Notes under the pieces: model-generated
Database searches by the model: none
Told to the model about the DNA's origin: nothing
The model's input: only the letters and a program-made list of their open reading frames with translations
Made by a program: the position numbers and the translations under genes
Part shown: one piece after another, positions 18,159 to 26,445 of the stretch
Numbering within the stretch: position 1 is the stretch's first letter
Layout: each line of letters starts with the position of its first letter
Source: Streptomyces diastatochromogenes
GTDB lineage: Bacteria > Actinomycetota > Actinomycetes > Streptomycetales > Streptomycetaceae
Direction of reading: 5' to 3'
NCBI GenBank assembly: GCA_001550305.1
Contig: LRTP01000506.1
Location: 1 to 64,000 of the forward strand
Length of the DNA stretch: 64,000 nt

Positions 18159-19296
18159 GAGGGTTCCTTCTCGATGCGGGCGGGCCAGGATGTCAGGAAG
18201 GCCTGGAGCTCGGGGGAGTTGTAGGCGCGGGCTATGAGCCGTAGGCGGCGGAGGTTGGCGACGAAGTCCTTGCTGTCTGCGGGGGAATAGTCGGTGGGGA
18301 GCAACGGCCTGTGGCGCTGGCCCTGGGAGTTGCGTGCGGCTTCCAGCTGGGCTGCTTCGGCAAAGGCGTCCGCCTCGGCGGCACTTAGTCCCGCATTCCG
18401 TCCGGCCGCGCGTGCAGCTTTCTCCATCTCTGGCTGGCGGTATTCCTGAAGAGCCAGTGCCGCGTCGTCGATCTCGATGACACAGCGGTACCGCTGGAGT
18501 CGCGTGTTGCGCTTAGGTACTTCGCGTAGCACGACGTCGGGGCGGGAACGAGTGAGCGCCAGCCACAGAGGTCTGAGGAGCTCAAGGTCCCGCTGTTCCT
18601 GGAGTCTCAGGATGGGGCTGGCCATGCAACTGGCCAGCTGAGTCGGGACAGTGGTGCCGACCACGCTCAGGAACAGTGAGGTGTACAGCAGGAAGTCGTT
18701 GATCATCTCGGTACGTGGTCCGGAGGGGGGCAGACGCAGCCACGGGAGATATCCGAGCGCAACGAAAGTCAGCCTATTGAGAATGTATCCGCAGCCGATG
18801 GCTGTGCCGGTCCCGATAATGCCGAGGCCGAGACGCAGGCGGCCCGGGGATGCCGCGCGGACTTGTTCACAGCAGAGGCGTGTGGCCAGGACCACTGCGG
18901 TGCCCAGGTAGCCGAGCCAGAACACCCAGTACAGGAATACCGAGGTCTGATCTGTGTTCGTCAGCTCGAAGCCTCTGCCACTGGGGCCGCGGGGAATGAA
19001 GGGCGATACCGCGATCATGATCGTTCCGGTGAGGCCTCCAGGCCCGTAGCAGATACGGCGCGAGTGCGGATCGGTGCCGCGATCGGCCATGTTGGCCACG
19101 AAGTCGAGGACGCTGCCGGCGGCGACGATACCGGTCACATGCTTGAAGAGGAGGTGCTCGGCGGTGAGACCGAGCCGGTTGAGAAGTGTGTCGATGTGCG
19201 GCTCGCCCAGGGCGGCTACAACGCTCAGAGCGGCGAGGGTCACGGTCAGCGGCCGTTGTTGCGGGCTCTTCCCTGGCCGTGTCACACGCCAAGCCG
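18155..19296 (-). pseudogene. MAB_1171c-type putative membrane transporter (DUF6545), 5'-truncated
   Basis: About 380 residues remain. There are several membrane spans (LTVTLAALSVVAALG; TSVFLYWVFWLGYLGTAVVLAT; LRLGLGIIGTGTAIGCGYI; DFLLYTSLFLSVVGTTVP), then a cytoplasmic tail with LWLALTRSRPDVVL, RLQRYRCVIEIDDAAL and TDYSPADSKDFVANL. The latter are hallmarks of the Streptomyces MAB_1171c/DUF6545 group. Coding similarity begins at about 19296. Upstream codons on this strand are antisense to a terminase fragment, so the N-terminal spans were replaced by phage DNA. It was coupled to the PAP2-like gene. Function in the family is unknown; transport is a database label only. Confidence 0.65.
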
Positions 19297-19297
19297 C

Positions 19298-19916
19298 GCT
19301 TTGTGGCAAGGCTGGATGCTCGAAGTCGAAGGCTTCCGCGTCGACCGCCGGCACATGCCCGACCTCAACCGGATCGTGATTGCCGTCGGCCCTGCCACCA
19401 AGAGCCACGAGAACGCTGACCTGACCGCCTGCACCGTCGCGGGACGCGGCATCCCGCCCGCCACGACGTACCCGGACAATCGGCCCCGCGGCTACGTCCT
19501 GCACGCCGAGCAGAAGCGCCACACACCGACCGCAGCGATGCGCCGCTGCGCTCTACCACCCGTACGAAGCTGACTGCGTGGACATCGAGGCAAACAACGG
19601 AGGCGACTACCTGCCAGCTCTACTGGAACAGGTAGACCCGACTGTGTCGTGGGGCATCGTACACGCCGCCAAGGGAAAGCGCGCCCGCGCTGCCCCGGTT
19701 GCGCAGCTGTACGAGCAGACGCGCATCAACCACGTTGGCCGTGCCCGTGTGTTTGCGGAGCTGGAGGAGCAGATGACCACGTTCGTCGGCATGGGCGCAG
19801 CCGAGGACTCCTCGGACCTGCTTGACTCCCTGGTCTGGGCGCTCTGGGACCTCTTCCTGGAGCACCAAACTCACGTTGGTCAAGGCGATGATCAAAGACT
19901 GTCCGCGCGACGCTGA
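19298..19916 (+). pseudogene. Phage terminase large subunit, C-terminal nuclease remnant with frameshift
   Basis: The first part reads LWQGWMLEVEGFRVDRRHMP, then LNRIVIAVGPATKSHENADL, the start of the RNase H-like nuclease domain where relatives have AVDPA (the catalytic Asp is Gly here). Near 19550 the frame shifts by one to ALYHPYEADCVDIEANNGGD, KGKRARAAPVAQLYEQ and LEEQMTTFVG. It ends SLVWALWDLFLE, matching the conserved Asp-containing end of terminases. The ATPase half is missing. This is a decayed prophage scrap butted against the MAB_1171c gene on the other strand. Confidence 0.75.
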
Positions 19917-20152
19917 CCAGAGCGTGTCTGACGGATCGCGTCATGCAGGCCGTCCCCACCGCCAGAGCTGCCATCGCTCCGCCGTCCGTCCCGCCTTCCC
20001 AGTCGGCCGCGAAGGCCTTGGGCGGGCCGGGTCAGCGGCCCCGCTCCCGACAGGCATGTCACCCGAATGGCGCAACATGATGTGCCACCCGTATGGGTGA
20101 AGATCAAGCTGGCTAGTGCCGCTATCGAGGCAATCCATGAAAGGGGAACCAA

Positions 20153-20362
20153 ATGCCCATTCGACGAATCCTCGCCGCCGTCATCGCCACGGCAGCCCTC
20201 GCCGGACTCGGCCTCACAGGCGCCGCCACCGCCGCCACCGCACAGGGCGCCCCGTCCTACGTCACCCCCTCTCAGTGCAGGGAGGGCGGCGGAGAGCCCC
20301 GGATCGACTTGCCGGGCAACCCCTGCGTGGGCGGTAGATACGACGGCCAGGCTGTCGACTAA
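20153..20362 (+). CDS. Small secreted peptide of unknown function
   Basis: 69 residues. A classic signal peptide is present: MPIRRI, hydrophobic AAVIATAALAGLGLTG, then an Ala-rich cleavage region ATAATAQGA. The mature part is about 38 residues with two Cys (SQC and NPC), which could form one disulphide. The ATG follows AAAGGGGAACC at good distance, and a strong hairpin terminator begins 10 bases after the stop, so it is a complete monocistronic gene. No family is recognised. It resembles the many small exported Streptomyces proteins. Confidence 0.7.
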   Translation: MPIRRILAAVIATAALAGLGLTGAATAATAQGAPSYVTPSQCREGGGEPRIDLPGNPCVGGRYDGQAVD

Positions 20363-20372
20363 ACCCCACAAG

Positions 20373-20401
20373 GCGCCCCGCAGCCACACGCCGCGGGGCG
20401 C
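20373..20401 (+). terminator. Rho-independent-type hairpin after the secreted peptide gene
   Basis: A nine-base perfect stem, GCGCCCCGC (20373-20381) with GCGGGGCGC (20393-20401), and an 11-base loop. No U-tract follows, which is normal for Streptomyces terminators. Confidence 0.75.
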
Positions 20402-20461
20402 TCCCGCGCGAGCGTAGCCGGGAGAGTCGCAGGGCCTGTGCCGACCCGTCGGACACGCCCT

Positions 20462-20487
20462 AGTACTCCAGCCGTAGATCGTGATCT
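20462..20487 (+). repeat. Left terminal inverted repeat of the IS701-family element
   Basis: 26 bases beginning AGTACTCCAGCCGTAG and ending GATCT. It is the exact reverse complement of 22488-22513, seen directly. Confidence 0.9.
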
Positions 20488-20564
20488 TGTGGGCGGGGCT
20501 GAGATCAGGCGACCGGATCGATATCGGATCGCGTGAGGTGGTCACCCGCTGGCACGCTGCCCCC

Positions 20565-21128
20565 ATGGATCACGCAGAAGTACTGCTCATCGGAGGACGA
20601 GCTGGTGTCGGCAAGACGACGGTGGGGTGGGAGGTTTCTGCGCTGCTGCGCTCCGAGGCGGTCGCTCACGCGATCATCGATGGTGACTTCATGGGGCAGG
20701 TGCATCCGGCTCCAGAGGGGGACCCGCACCGCGCGGAGATCACCGAGAGCAATCTGACTGCGGTGTGGGCGAACTTCGTCCAGCGCGGCTACCGACGCCT
20801 GATCTATACGAACACCGTGAGTGTGTTGCCGGAGGCGACGGGCATGTTCGAGCGTGCCATGGGGGCCGGAGTGGGGATCATACGAGTCCTGCTCACTGCC
20901 TCCGATGCCACCGCCCGCGAGCGGCTGGTGGGACGTGAACTTGGCTCAGAGCTAGGGCAGGAGCTGGAAGGAAGTGTCCGCAAGGCGCGGCTCCTGGACC
21001 AGCGGGCTCCCGCGGAGACCGTGCGAGTGGCGACGGACGGACGGCTTGTCGTTGACATTGCGCGGGAGGTAGCGGCGGCCACCGGTTGGGCCGACCCTCA
21101 CTTTGCCCGCAGATCATCATCGTGTTGA
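20565..21128 (+). CDS. P-loop NTPase (adenylylsulfate-kinase/shikimate-kinase-like) passenger of the IS701 element
   Basis: 187 residues. Walker A is LLIGGRAGVGKTTVG at residues 6-20. The Asp-containing strand AHAIIDGDFMG follows at about residues 38-48, as in small nucleoside/APS-type kinases. Later strands read RRLIYTNTVS and IIRVLLTASD, with an Arg-rich lid TARERLVGREL. The set suggests a phosphotransferase for a small molecule; the substrate is unknown. The start at ATG 20565 gives the family N-terminus, and upstream codons lie in the IS left end. It sits inside the inverted repeats, 45 bases before the transposase. It could aid the host or the element, or resist an antibiotic by phosphorylation, but none of these is shown. 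Confidence 0.8.
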   Translation: MDHAEVLLIGGRAGVGKTTVGWEVSALLRSEAVAHAIIDGDFMGQVHPAPEGDPHRAEITESNLTAVWANFVQRGYRRLIYTNTVSVLPEATGMFERAMGAGVGIIRVLLTASDATARERLVGRELGSELGQELEGSVRKARLLDQRAPAETVRVATDGRLVVDIAREVAAATGWADPHFARRSSSC

Positions 21129-21173
21129 TGGACTGGTCCGGGAACCGACACGGCCACCGGTGATCATCAGTGT

Positions 21174-22487
21174 GTGAAGACAGAAGATCAGGCGGTGGCC
21201 GCAGGTCACAGCATAGATCCTGCCCGTTGGCAGGACATGTTCGAATCCCTGATGGGCCGCATCGCGCCGCGGTTCGCGCGGGTGGAACCGCGGCGCCGGG
21301 CAAGGGAGTTCGTCCTTGGCCTGTTGTCGGACCTGCCGCGCAAGAACTGCTGGATGCTCGCCGAGCATGCCGGGAACGTGACCCCGGATGGCTTGCGGCA
21401 TCTGCTGTCCACCCGGGCCAAGAGGGATGCCGATGCGGTCCGCGACGACCTCTGCGGCTTCGTCATCGAACATCTGCAGGACGACGAGGCGGTGTTGGTC
21501 GTCGATGAGACCGGCGATCTCAAGAAGGGCACCACCACGGTCGGGGTCTGGCGCCAATACACCGGCACCGCCGGACGCATCGAGAACAGCCAGGTCGCCG
21601 TCTACCTCGCCTACTCCACCTCGCGCGGTCACGCGGCGATCGACCGGGAACTGTATGTTCCGCGCTCCTGGACCCGGGACGCGGCCCGCTGCCAGGCCGC
21701 CGGGATACCCGAGAGAGTGCGCTTCGCCACGAAACCCGCACTCGCCGCCCGTATGATCGGCCGCGCCCTGGATGCCGACGTCCTCGTGTCCTGGGTGGCC
21801 GGCGACGAGGTCTATGGGGGCAACCCGCACCTGCGGGCCGCGCTGGAGCACCGGCAGCTCGGCTACGTCCTCGCCTGCGACCACCAGATCACCACCCGCG
21901 CGGCCAAAATCCGCGCCGACACCCTGGTCAAGAGGCTCCCGAAACGGGCCTGGCAGAAGCTTTCCGCCGACGCCGGAGCCAAGGGGCATCGCTACTACGA
22001 CTGGGCCCTGGCCGACATCGCCGACGAGGGGTCCGGCCACCGGCATCTGCTCGTCAGCCGCAACCGCAGCACCGGCAAACTCGCCTTCCACCGCTGCTAC
22101 TCGGCAACCCGAGTGCCGCTGTCCACCCTCGTGAAGGTGGCCGGACGCAGATGGACCGTCGAAGAGACCTTCCAGTCCGGCAAGGGTCTGGCCGGACTGG
22201 ACGAGCACCAGGTCAGACGCTGGACGTCCTGGCACCGCTGGGTCACCCTCGCCATGCTCGCCCACGCCTTCCTGGCCACGGCCACCGCCCACGAACGCAC
22301 TCACGCACCCGCCGCCGATGACCTGATCCCACTGACCTGCAACGAGATCCAGCACCTGTTCACCGCACTCGCCACCCAGCCCACCCACACAGCTGCACAC
22401 CGGCTCCGCTGGTCCGACTGGCGACGCCGCCATCAGGCCCGGTCCCGTACATGCCACTACCAGCGCCAGGCCGTCTACCAGCCATAG
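21174..22487 (+). CDS. tnp: IS701-family transposase
   Basis: 437 residues with the DDE_5 layout: an N-terminal helical domain (FESLMGRIAPRFARVEPRRR, then GLLSDLPRKNCWMLAE), first Asp in AVLVVDETGDLKKG, second Asp in VSWVAGDEVYGG, and Glu in GRRWTVEETFQSGKG. The C-terminal helices are WTSWHRWVTLAMLAHAFL. All catalytic acidic residues appear present. The start is GTG 21174 with weak Shine-Dalgarno sequence. The right inverted repeat begins one base after the stop, so the gene fills the element's right side. Confidence 0.9.
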   Translation: MKTEDQAVAAGHSIDPARWQDMFESLMGRIAPRFARVEPRRRAREFVLGLLSDLPRKNCWMLAEHAGNVTPDGLRHLLSTRAKRDADAVRDDLCGFVIEHLQDDEAVLVVDETGDLKKGTTTVGVWRQYTGTAGRIENSQVAVYLAYSTSRGHAAIDRELYVPRSWTRDAARCQAAGIPERVRFATKPALAARMIGRALDADVLVSWVAGDEVYGGNPHLRAALEHRQLGYVLACDHQITTRAAKIRADTLVKRLPKRAWQKLSADAGAKGHRYYDWALADIADEGSGHRHLLVSRNRSTGKLAFHRCYSATRVPLSTLVKVAGRRWTVEETFQSGKGLAGLDEHQVRRWTSWHRWVTLAMLAHAFLATATAHERTHAPAADDLIPLTCNEIQHLFTALATQPTHTAAHRLRWSDWRRRHQARSRTCHYQRQAVYQP

Positions 22488-22513
22488 AGATCACGATCTA
22501 CGGCTGGAGTACT
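22488..22513 (-). repeat. Right terminal inverted repeat of the IS701-family element
   Basis: 26 bases ending GGCTGGAGTACT, the exact reverse complement of the left end at 20462-20487. It starts one base after the transposase stop codon. Confidence 0.9.
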
Positions 22514-22726
22514 GGCCGGTAGCGGGCTCATCGCCTGCCGACTGGGCGTCCAAGTCGGCGCGGACTACCCGATCCCACTGCATCGCGCCTCGCACTGCGG
22601 GCTGACCCCGCGCCCCCGCCAATAGGATCTAATGGGCAGGCGCACGCGGAGCAGACGAATAGTGATCATCACCGGTCGGCAGCTCCGCCTTGGACCCGCG
22701 CGGCCCTCAACCCTGGATGGTTGTGC

Positions 22727-22930
22727 ATGACTTCTGCCTCTCCTCATCTCGATCCTGCCCAGCCCGCACAGGACGCCGCGGGGTCGCGAGCTGCGCCGCA
22801 GTACAACGATCTCTTTCTCCAGCCGCGCTACACCGTCGACCTGCCGCCGCTGGACGAGGAGGAAGACACCTTCTCCCCGACTCCGCCTCGGCCCGCACAA
22901 AAGCGGCGCGGAGCCACCCGAGCTCGTTGA
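22727..22930 (+). CDS. Possible small hypothetical protein
   Basis: 67 residues from ATG 22727, rich in Pro, Ala and acidic residues (PRYTVDLPPLDEEEDTF), with a basic C-terminal tail (QKRRGATRAR). No domain is recognised and there is no good ribosome site. It is listed because the central part has coherent codon use, but it could be non-coding. The rest of 22514-23227 shows no gene. Confidence 0.3.
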   Translation: MTSASPHLDPAQPAQDAAGSRAAPQYNDLFLQPRYTVDLPPLDEEEDTFSPTPPRPAQKRRGATRAR

Positions 22931-23227
22931 CCGCAGACCATCTCGCCAGGTTGCGACCGGCGGCCTGCGCAGCGGGCTGGACTGCATTGGCCAGCTATCA
23001 CCGAGCATGGCCATGTATCGCTGAACGTCACAAAGGTCAGCGCGTCGACTTGGGAAATGAATCGAACCCATGGCCTACATACGGCTATGGCGCACGCCCC
23101 CCTTCCCCCCCTGACCTGATCAGGCTCAAGGCAAACTGGCAGCGCACGTACGCGGCGCTTTCGTGCCGCGTCCCGTGCACACCACTGCGCTGCGGCGCCG
23201 CCTGCAGACCTTGTCCGCGCAGTAGCT

Positions 23228-23465
23228 GTGGCATCCGATCGCTGTTTGTCAGGGGAGCCACGTCATGTCCTGCTGGCGGTACCGATCGCGTTGATCGCGA
23301 TTGTCACGGTGGTCGACATTCTCGCTCCGGCCGACGTCCACCTTGGGCCCTTCCTGGTCGCCGCACCCGCTGTCACAGCGTCGTTCGCCGGACCCTGGGC
23401 GACCGGATGCATCGGCGCCCTCGCCGTCCTGGCCCAGACCGCGGTCGCGGTAGTGCGCACCAGTC
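23228..23465 (+). pseudogene. N-terminal membrane fragment of a SpoIIE-type PP2C phosphatase (truncated)
   Basis: The start GTG 23228 leads into HVLLAVPIALIAIVTVVDIL, APADVHLGPFLVAAPAVTAS and a third span GALAVLAQTAVAVV. This is the two-to-three-span N-terminus conserved in Streptomyces SpoIIE-family PP2C phosphatases that act on anti-anti-sigma factors. Similarity ends at about 23465, and the PP2C catalytic domain is missing. A truncated aquaporin on the opposite strand begins there, so this is a deletion or rearrangement join. Confidence 0.6.
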
Positions 23466-23592
23466 TTATTACGGCGGGGTTGAAGTGCGCGCCGGAGACC
23501 GGGCCGAGCAGGGTGATCAGGACGCCGAGCCTGAAGACGGTGGCCAGCGAGTTGGCCAGCAGCTGGGGGTCTGGTTCCCAGCGTGGTGACAT
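23466..23592 (-). pseudogene. Aquaporin/MIP family, N-terminal fragment
   Basis: Reads leftward from 23592: QLLANSLATVFRLGVLITLL, then GPVSGAHFNPAV. The NPA box after SGAHF is the first half-helix signature of major intrinsic protein channels. Only about 40 residues remain before the reading meets the SpoIIE-like fragment at about 23465, so the channel is destroyed. Confidence 0.65.
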
Positions 23593-23614
23593 GCGCCAAG
23601 GGTATTAGGATGGG

Positions 23615-24641
23615 GTGAACTCGACCGGAAGGGGCGGGCGTTGGGTCTCCTCACAGCAGGCCACCCTGCGCCGTCTCGACAAGGCGTTCGCCGCGTTCTT
23701 CCGCCGTGTCAAGTCCGGTGAGACGCCCGGCTATCCGCGATTCCGTGGGGTGACCCGGTTCGACACGGTGGAGTTCGCGAAGGAAGGGGACGGCTGCCGG
23801 TGGGACTCCACCCCGCACGACCCTGTTACCCGCGTCCGCTTCCAGGGCGTCGGCCACGTCAAGGTCAACCAGCACCGCGCCGTGGTCGGCCGGGTCAAGA
23901 CCGTGTCGGTCAAGCGGGAGGGCCGTAAGTGGTTCGTCGTGCTCACCACCGAGCAGGACCAGCCCGAGCCGCTGCCCGCGACCGGCTCCGTGGTCGGCAT
24001 CGACCTGGGCATCGCGAACTTCCTCGCCGACTCGAACGGCGGGTTCGTGCCCAACCCGCGCCACGGCCGCCGGGCAGCCGGGAAGCTCCTGGCAGCGCAG
24101 CGGGCACTGTCCCGGTTCCCGCGCCGTAAGGCGAAGGACCGCACCGCCAGCCACCAGCGCGCGCGGTGGAGCAGGTCGCCCGGCTCCACGGCAAGGTGCG
24201 CCGCCGGCGGCTCGACCACGCACACAAGACCGCAGTGGGCCTGGTCCGCGCACATGACGTCATCGCGCACGAAGACCTCAAGATCCGTAACATGAGCAAG
24301 GCCCCCGCGCCGAAGCCCGACCCCGGTCGGCCGGGCACCTTCCTGCCCAACGGGGCCGCCGTCAAGGCCGGGCTCAACGCGTCGATCAGCGATGCCGGAT
24401 GGGGGTGTTCCTGACGATCCTGCACGCAAAGGCTGAAAGCGCCGGACGGGAAGTGATCGCCGTGGACCCCCGCAACACCTCCCGCACCTGCCCCGCATGC
24501 GGGCACATGGCGAAGGAGGACCGGCCCACACAGGACGAGTTCCACTGCGTCGCCTCCGGCCACCACGCGCACGCCGACACAGTGGCAGCCGCCAACGTTC
24601 TACGGGCCGGGCTGGTCCGTCGCAACGCCAACCCGGCGTAA
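23615..24641 (+). pseudogene. tnpB: IS200/IS605-type TnpB (RuvC-like RNA-guided nuclease), frameshifted and 5'-truncated
   Basis: Three reading frames must be joined. Frame one (from 23615) has FRRVKSGETPGYPRFRG and the first RuvC Asp in VVGIDLGIANF. Near 24165 it shifts to a frame with the second acidic residue in AHDVIAHEDLKIRNM. Near 24400 it shifts again to FLTILHAKAESAGREV, CPACGHM, FHCVASGHHAHADTVAA. The second zinc pair is CVAS rather than CxxC, so even a repaired protein would have a damaged zinc finger. The N-terminal helices are absent. A right-end hairpin follows at 24649. Confidence 0.85.
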
Positions 24642-24648
24642 CGAGAAG

Positions 24649-24668
24649 CCCCGTCCTTCAGGACGGGG
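24649..24668 (+). repeat. IS200/IS605 right-end hairpin
   Basis: An eight-base stem CCCCGTCC-TTCA-GGACGGGG just after the TnpB remnant, followed by AGGAGTCAC. This is the usual right-end structure of actinobacterial IS605-type elements and the 3' part of an omega-RNA in active ones. Confidence 0.75.
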
Positions 24669-24700
24669 AGGAGTCACGTGGTTGTCTCGCTGATACCTGA

Positions 24701-25642
24701 GTGCGTGGACGTACTGCACGATCGCCTTGCGCGGGCACGCGCGCCGGCGCCGTCTTCGCCCGGACGGTGGCCGAACCGCCGTGGGGGCTGCGGCTGGCCG
24801 GCTCGATCCAGCTGGCCGTGCACACCGTTGTCCGGGGGAGGGGATGGCTGTGGCTGGACGACCCCGGCAGCGCGGTGGAACTCGTGCCGGGGGAGGTGAC
24901 GCTCGTCCGCGGTGGCCCCGATCACCACATCCCGCACGAGCCGGGCGCCGAGTGCCTCGAACCGGAGGACTTCCGGGCCCGGCACGCCTACGACGGGAGT
25001 TCCGAGGACCCGCGGGCGACGGTCTTCCTCTGTGGTGCCTACCGGTTTTCGGGCGACATCGGCAGCGGGCTGCTGGAGGCACTGCCGCAGGTGCTGACCC
25101 TGTCGGCGGCGATCGGCGACCCGATGCGAGAGGTGATCGCGCTGCTGTCGTACGAGCTGACCGCCTCCGAGCCCGGCCAGCCCACCGTGCTGGACCGGCT
25201 CCTCGACGTTCTTCTGGTGCTCGCCATCCGCAACGACTTCCGCCGGAGCTCGACCGCACCCCGTTGGTACCGTGCCTCCGCGGATCCCCGGCTGAAGGCC
25301 GCGCTGCAGGCCATGCACGAGAACGCCGGCCATCCCTGGTCGGTCCCCGAACGCGCCGCGATCAGCGGCCTGTCCCGCGCGGCCTTCGCACGGACCTTCC
25401 GCGACGCCCTCGGCCAGACTCCCATGCAGTACCTGACCGACTGGCGGATGGCTCTCGCCCGCGACCACCTGCGCACCTGCGAACTCGGCATGACACGTAT
25501 CGCCCGCACTGTCGGATACAGCTCGCCCTATGCGTTCGCGGCGGCCTTCCGGCGCCACCACGGCGAGCCGCCCGGGACCTGGCGGCAACGGGAGTCACTC
25601 CGCACGCAGGCAGGCCCCGGGAACGATCCCCACACCCACTGA
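24701..25642 (+). CDS. AraC-family transcriptional regulator (cupin sensor), 5' end disturbed
   Basis: About 300 residues. An N-terminal cupin_6-like sensor (GLRLAGSIQLAVHTVVRGRG, PGEVTLVRGGPDHHI) is followed by two C-terminal helix-turn-helix units (SVPERAAISGLSRAAFARTF; MTRIARTVGYSSPYAFAAAF). A more family-like start, VDVLHDRLARARA from GTG 24705, lies in a different frame that would need a one-base shift near 24740 to reach GAVFARTVAE. The first residues from GTG 24701 are therefore odd. The IS605 right end lies 33 bases upstream, so insertion may have removed the native promoter and start. Regulatory target unknown. Confidence 0.7.
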   Translation: MRGRTARSPCAGTRAGAVFARTVAEPPWGLRLAGSIQLAVHTVVRGRGWLWLDDPGSAVELVPGEVTLVRGGPDHHIPHEPGAECLEPEDFRARHAYDGSSEDPRATVFLCGAYRFSGDIGSGLLEALPQVLTLSAAIGDPMREVIALLSYELTASEPGQPTVLDRLLDVLLVLAIRNDFRRSSTAPRWYRASADPRLKAALQAMHENAGHPWSVPERAAISGLSRAAFARTFRDALGQTPMQYLTDWRMALARDHLRTCELGMTRIARTVGYSSPYAFAAAFRRHHGEPPGTWRQRESLRTQAGPGNDPHTH

Positions 25643-25827
25643 CACCCGCCCGCCACTCCCCACATGACACCCGTCCGACTCTCTCGGCACCAGACCCAAG
25701 GCCCCGTTGGGCAACCTGCCGAGACGGAATTCCCATATGGCCGTTGGCAGCGCCAGTTGGCCACCTCGGACGGACAGTGTGACAGAGCGCCCGAACTCGT
25801 CGCCGTGACCGCGCTTTCGCGCGTCGG

Positions 25828-26445
25828 TCACAGACTCGTGAAGAGGTCGTCGAGCGGAGCCGGTGCCTGTCCGGGGTCGAGGTGCTCGACCAGGAGATGC
25901 CCGTAGCGGATCTTGCGTCCCTTCTTCGTTCCGAGGAAGCGCCGCAACTGCTGCTGCCGGGGCCGACCGTGGTGTGCGGGCTGGTGCAGGAAGGTCTGCC
26001 AGGCCCGCAGGTCGCCCTCGACCTGGATGATCTCCTCGACGCGCGCCGTACCCAGCGCGCGGATGAGTTCGTCCTCCAGGTCCGCCACGCACACGAAGAA
26101 GCCCCGGTGCGGCGCCCGGGCCCGCTTCAGGCCGCGGTCGTAGAAGCGCTGCTCGCCCTCGTCGCACAGTCCCCTCAGGCGCAGGCCAAGACCGGGTGGC
26201 CCGAGAAGACCGGCGTAGTGGCCGACACTCATCGCCCCGCCCATCGATACGACGCACACCCCTTCGGCGGCCAGGTCCCGGCCACGTCGCGCGGCCAGCG
26301 CCTCGACGGCCGCGAGGTCACTCGGTCCTTCAAGCAGCACCGCCGTCCGCAGCCCCAGTTGCACCACCAGATCACTCGCCGGTCCGCCGGGACCGCCGGC
26401 CGCCCAGCGGCTGACCGCGTCCCGGAATGCGCTCATGTCCGCCAT
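25828..26445 (-). CDS. Stand-alone TOPRIM-domain protein (OLD-nuclease-like)
   Basis: About 205 residues. TOPRIM features include VLLEGPSDLAAVEALAARR with the first Glu, a Gly strand CVVSMGGAMSVGHYAGLLG, and an acidic GLCDEGEQ in the position of the DxD motif. There is no ABC-ATPase part as in OLD/Overcoming-lysogenization nucleases, so this is the short TOPRIM class often annotated as ATP-dependent endonuclease in Streptomyces. The C-terminus is KKGRKIRYGHLLVEHLDPG. The start MADMSAFRDAV is preferred; in-frame ATGs at 26466 and 26481 lack better ribosome sites. Possible role in DNA repair or defence, unproven. Confidence 0.75.
   Translation of the reverse strand: MADMSAFRDAVSRWAAGGPGGPASDLVVQLGLRTAVLLEGPSDLAAVEALAARRGRDLAAEGVCVVSMGGAMSVGHYAGLLGPPGLGLRLRGLCDEGEQRFYDRGLKRARAPHRGFFVCVADLEDELIRALGTARVEEIIQVEGDLRAWQTFLHQPAHHGRPRQQQLRRFLGTKKGRKIRYGHLLVEHLDPGQAPAPLDDLFTSL

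Larger units (their letters stand above)
20462..22513 (+). mobile_element. IS701-family insertion sequence carrying a P-loop kinase-like passenger gene
   Basis: The 2,052-base segment is bounded by perfect 26-base terminal inverted repeats (20462-20487 and 22488-22513) beginning AGTACTCCAGCCGTAG. Inside are a kinase-like gene and an IS701-type transposase on the same strand, 45 bases apart. IS701 elements usually hold only the transposase and measure about 1.4-1.6 kb, so the extra gene makes this a passenger-bearing form. Flanking tetranucleotides are CTAG on the left and CTGG on the right if the ends are drawn at TACTCC/GGAGTA. This is a near but not exact match to the YTAR duplication typical of the family. 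The transposase looks intact. Confidence 0.8.

Noticed and set aside
23040-23110. tRNA-like T-arm on the minus strand (GGGTTCGATTC)
   Set aside because: The flanking bases do not pair to form a T-stem, and no anticodon or acceptor arm can be drawn.
22690-23589. 299-codon plus-strand frame
   Set aside because: It crosses the SpoIIE-like and aquaporin fragments in a third frame and has no coherent sequence of its own.
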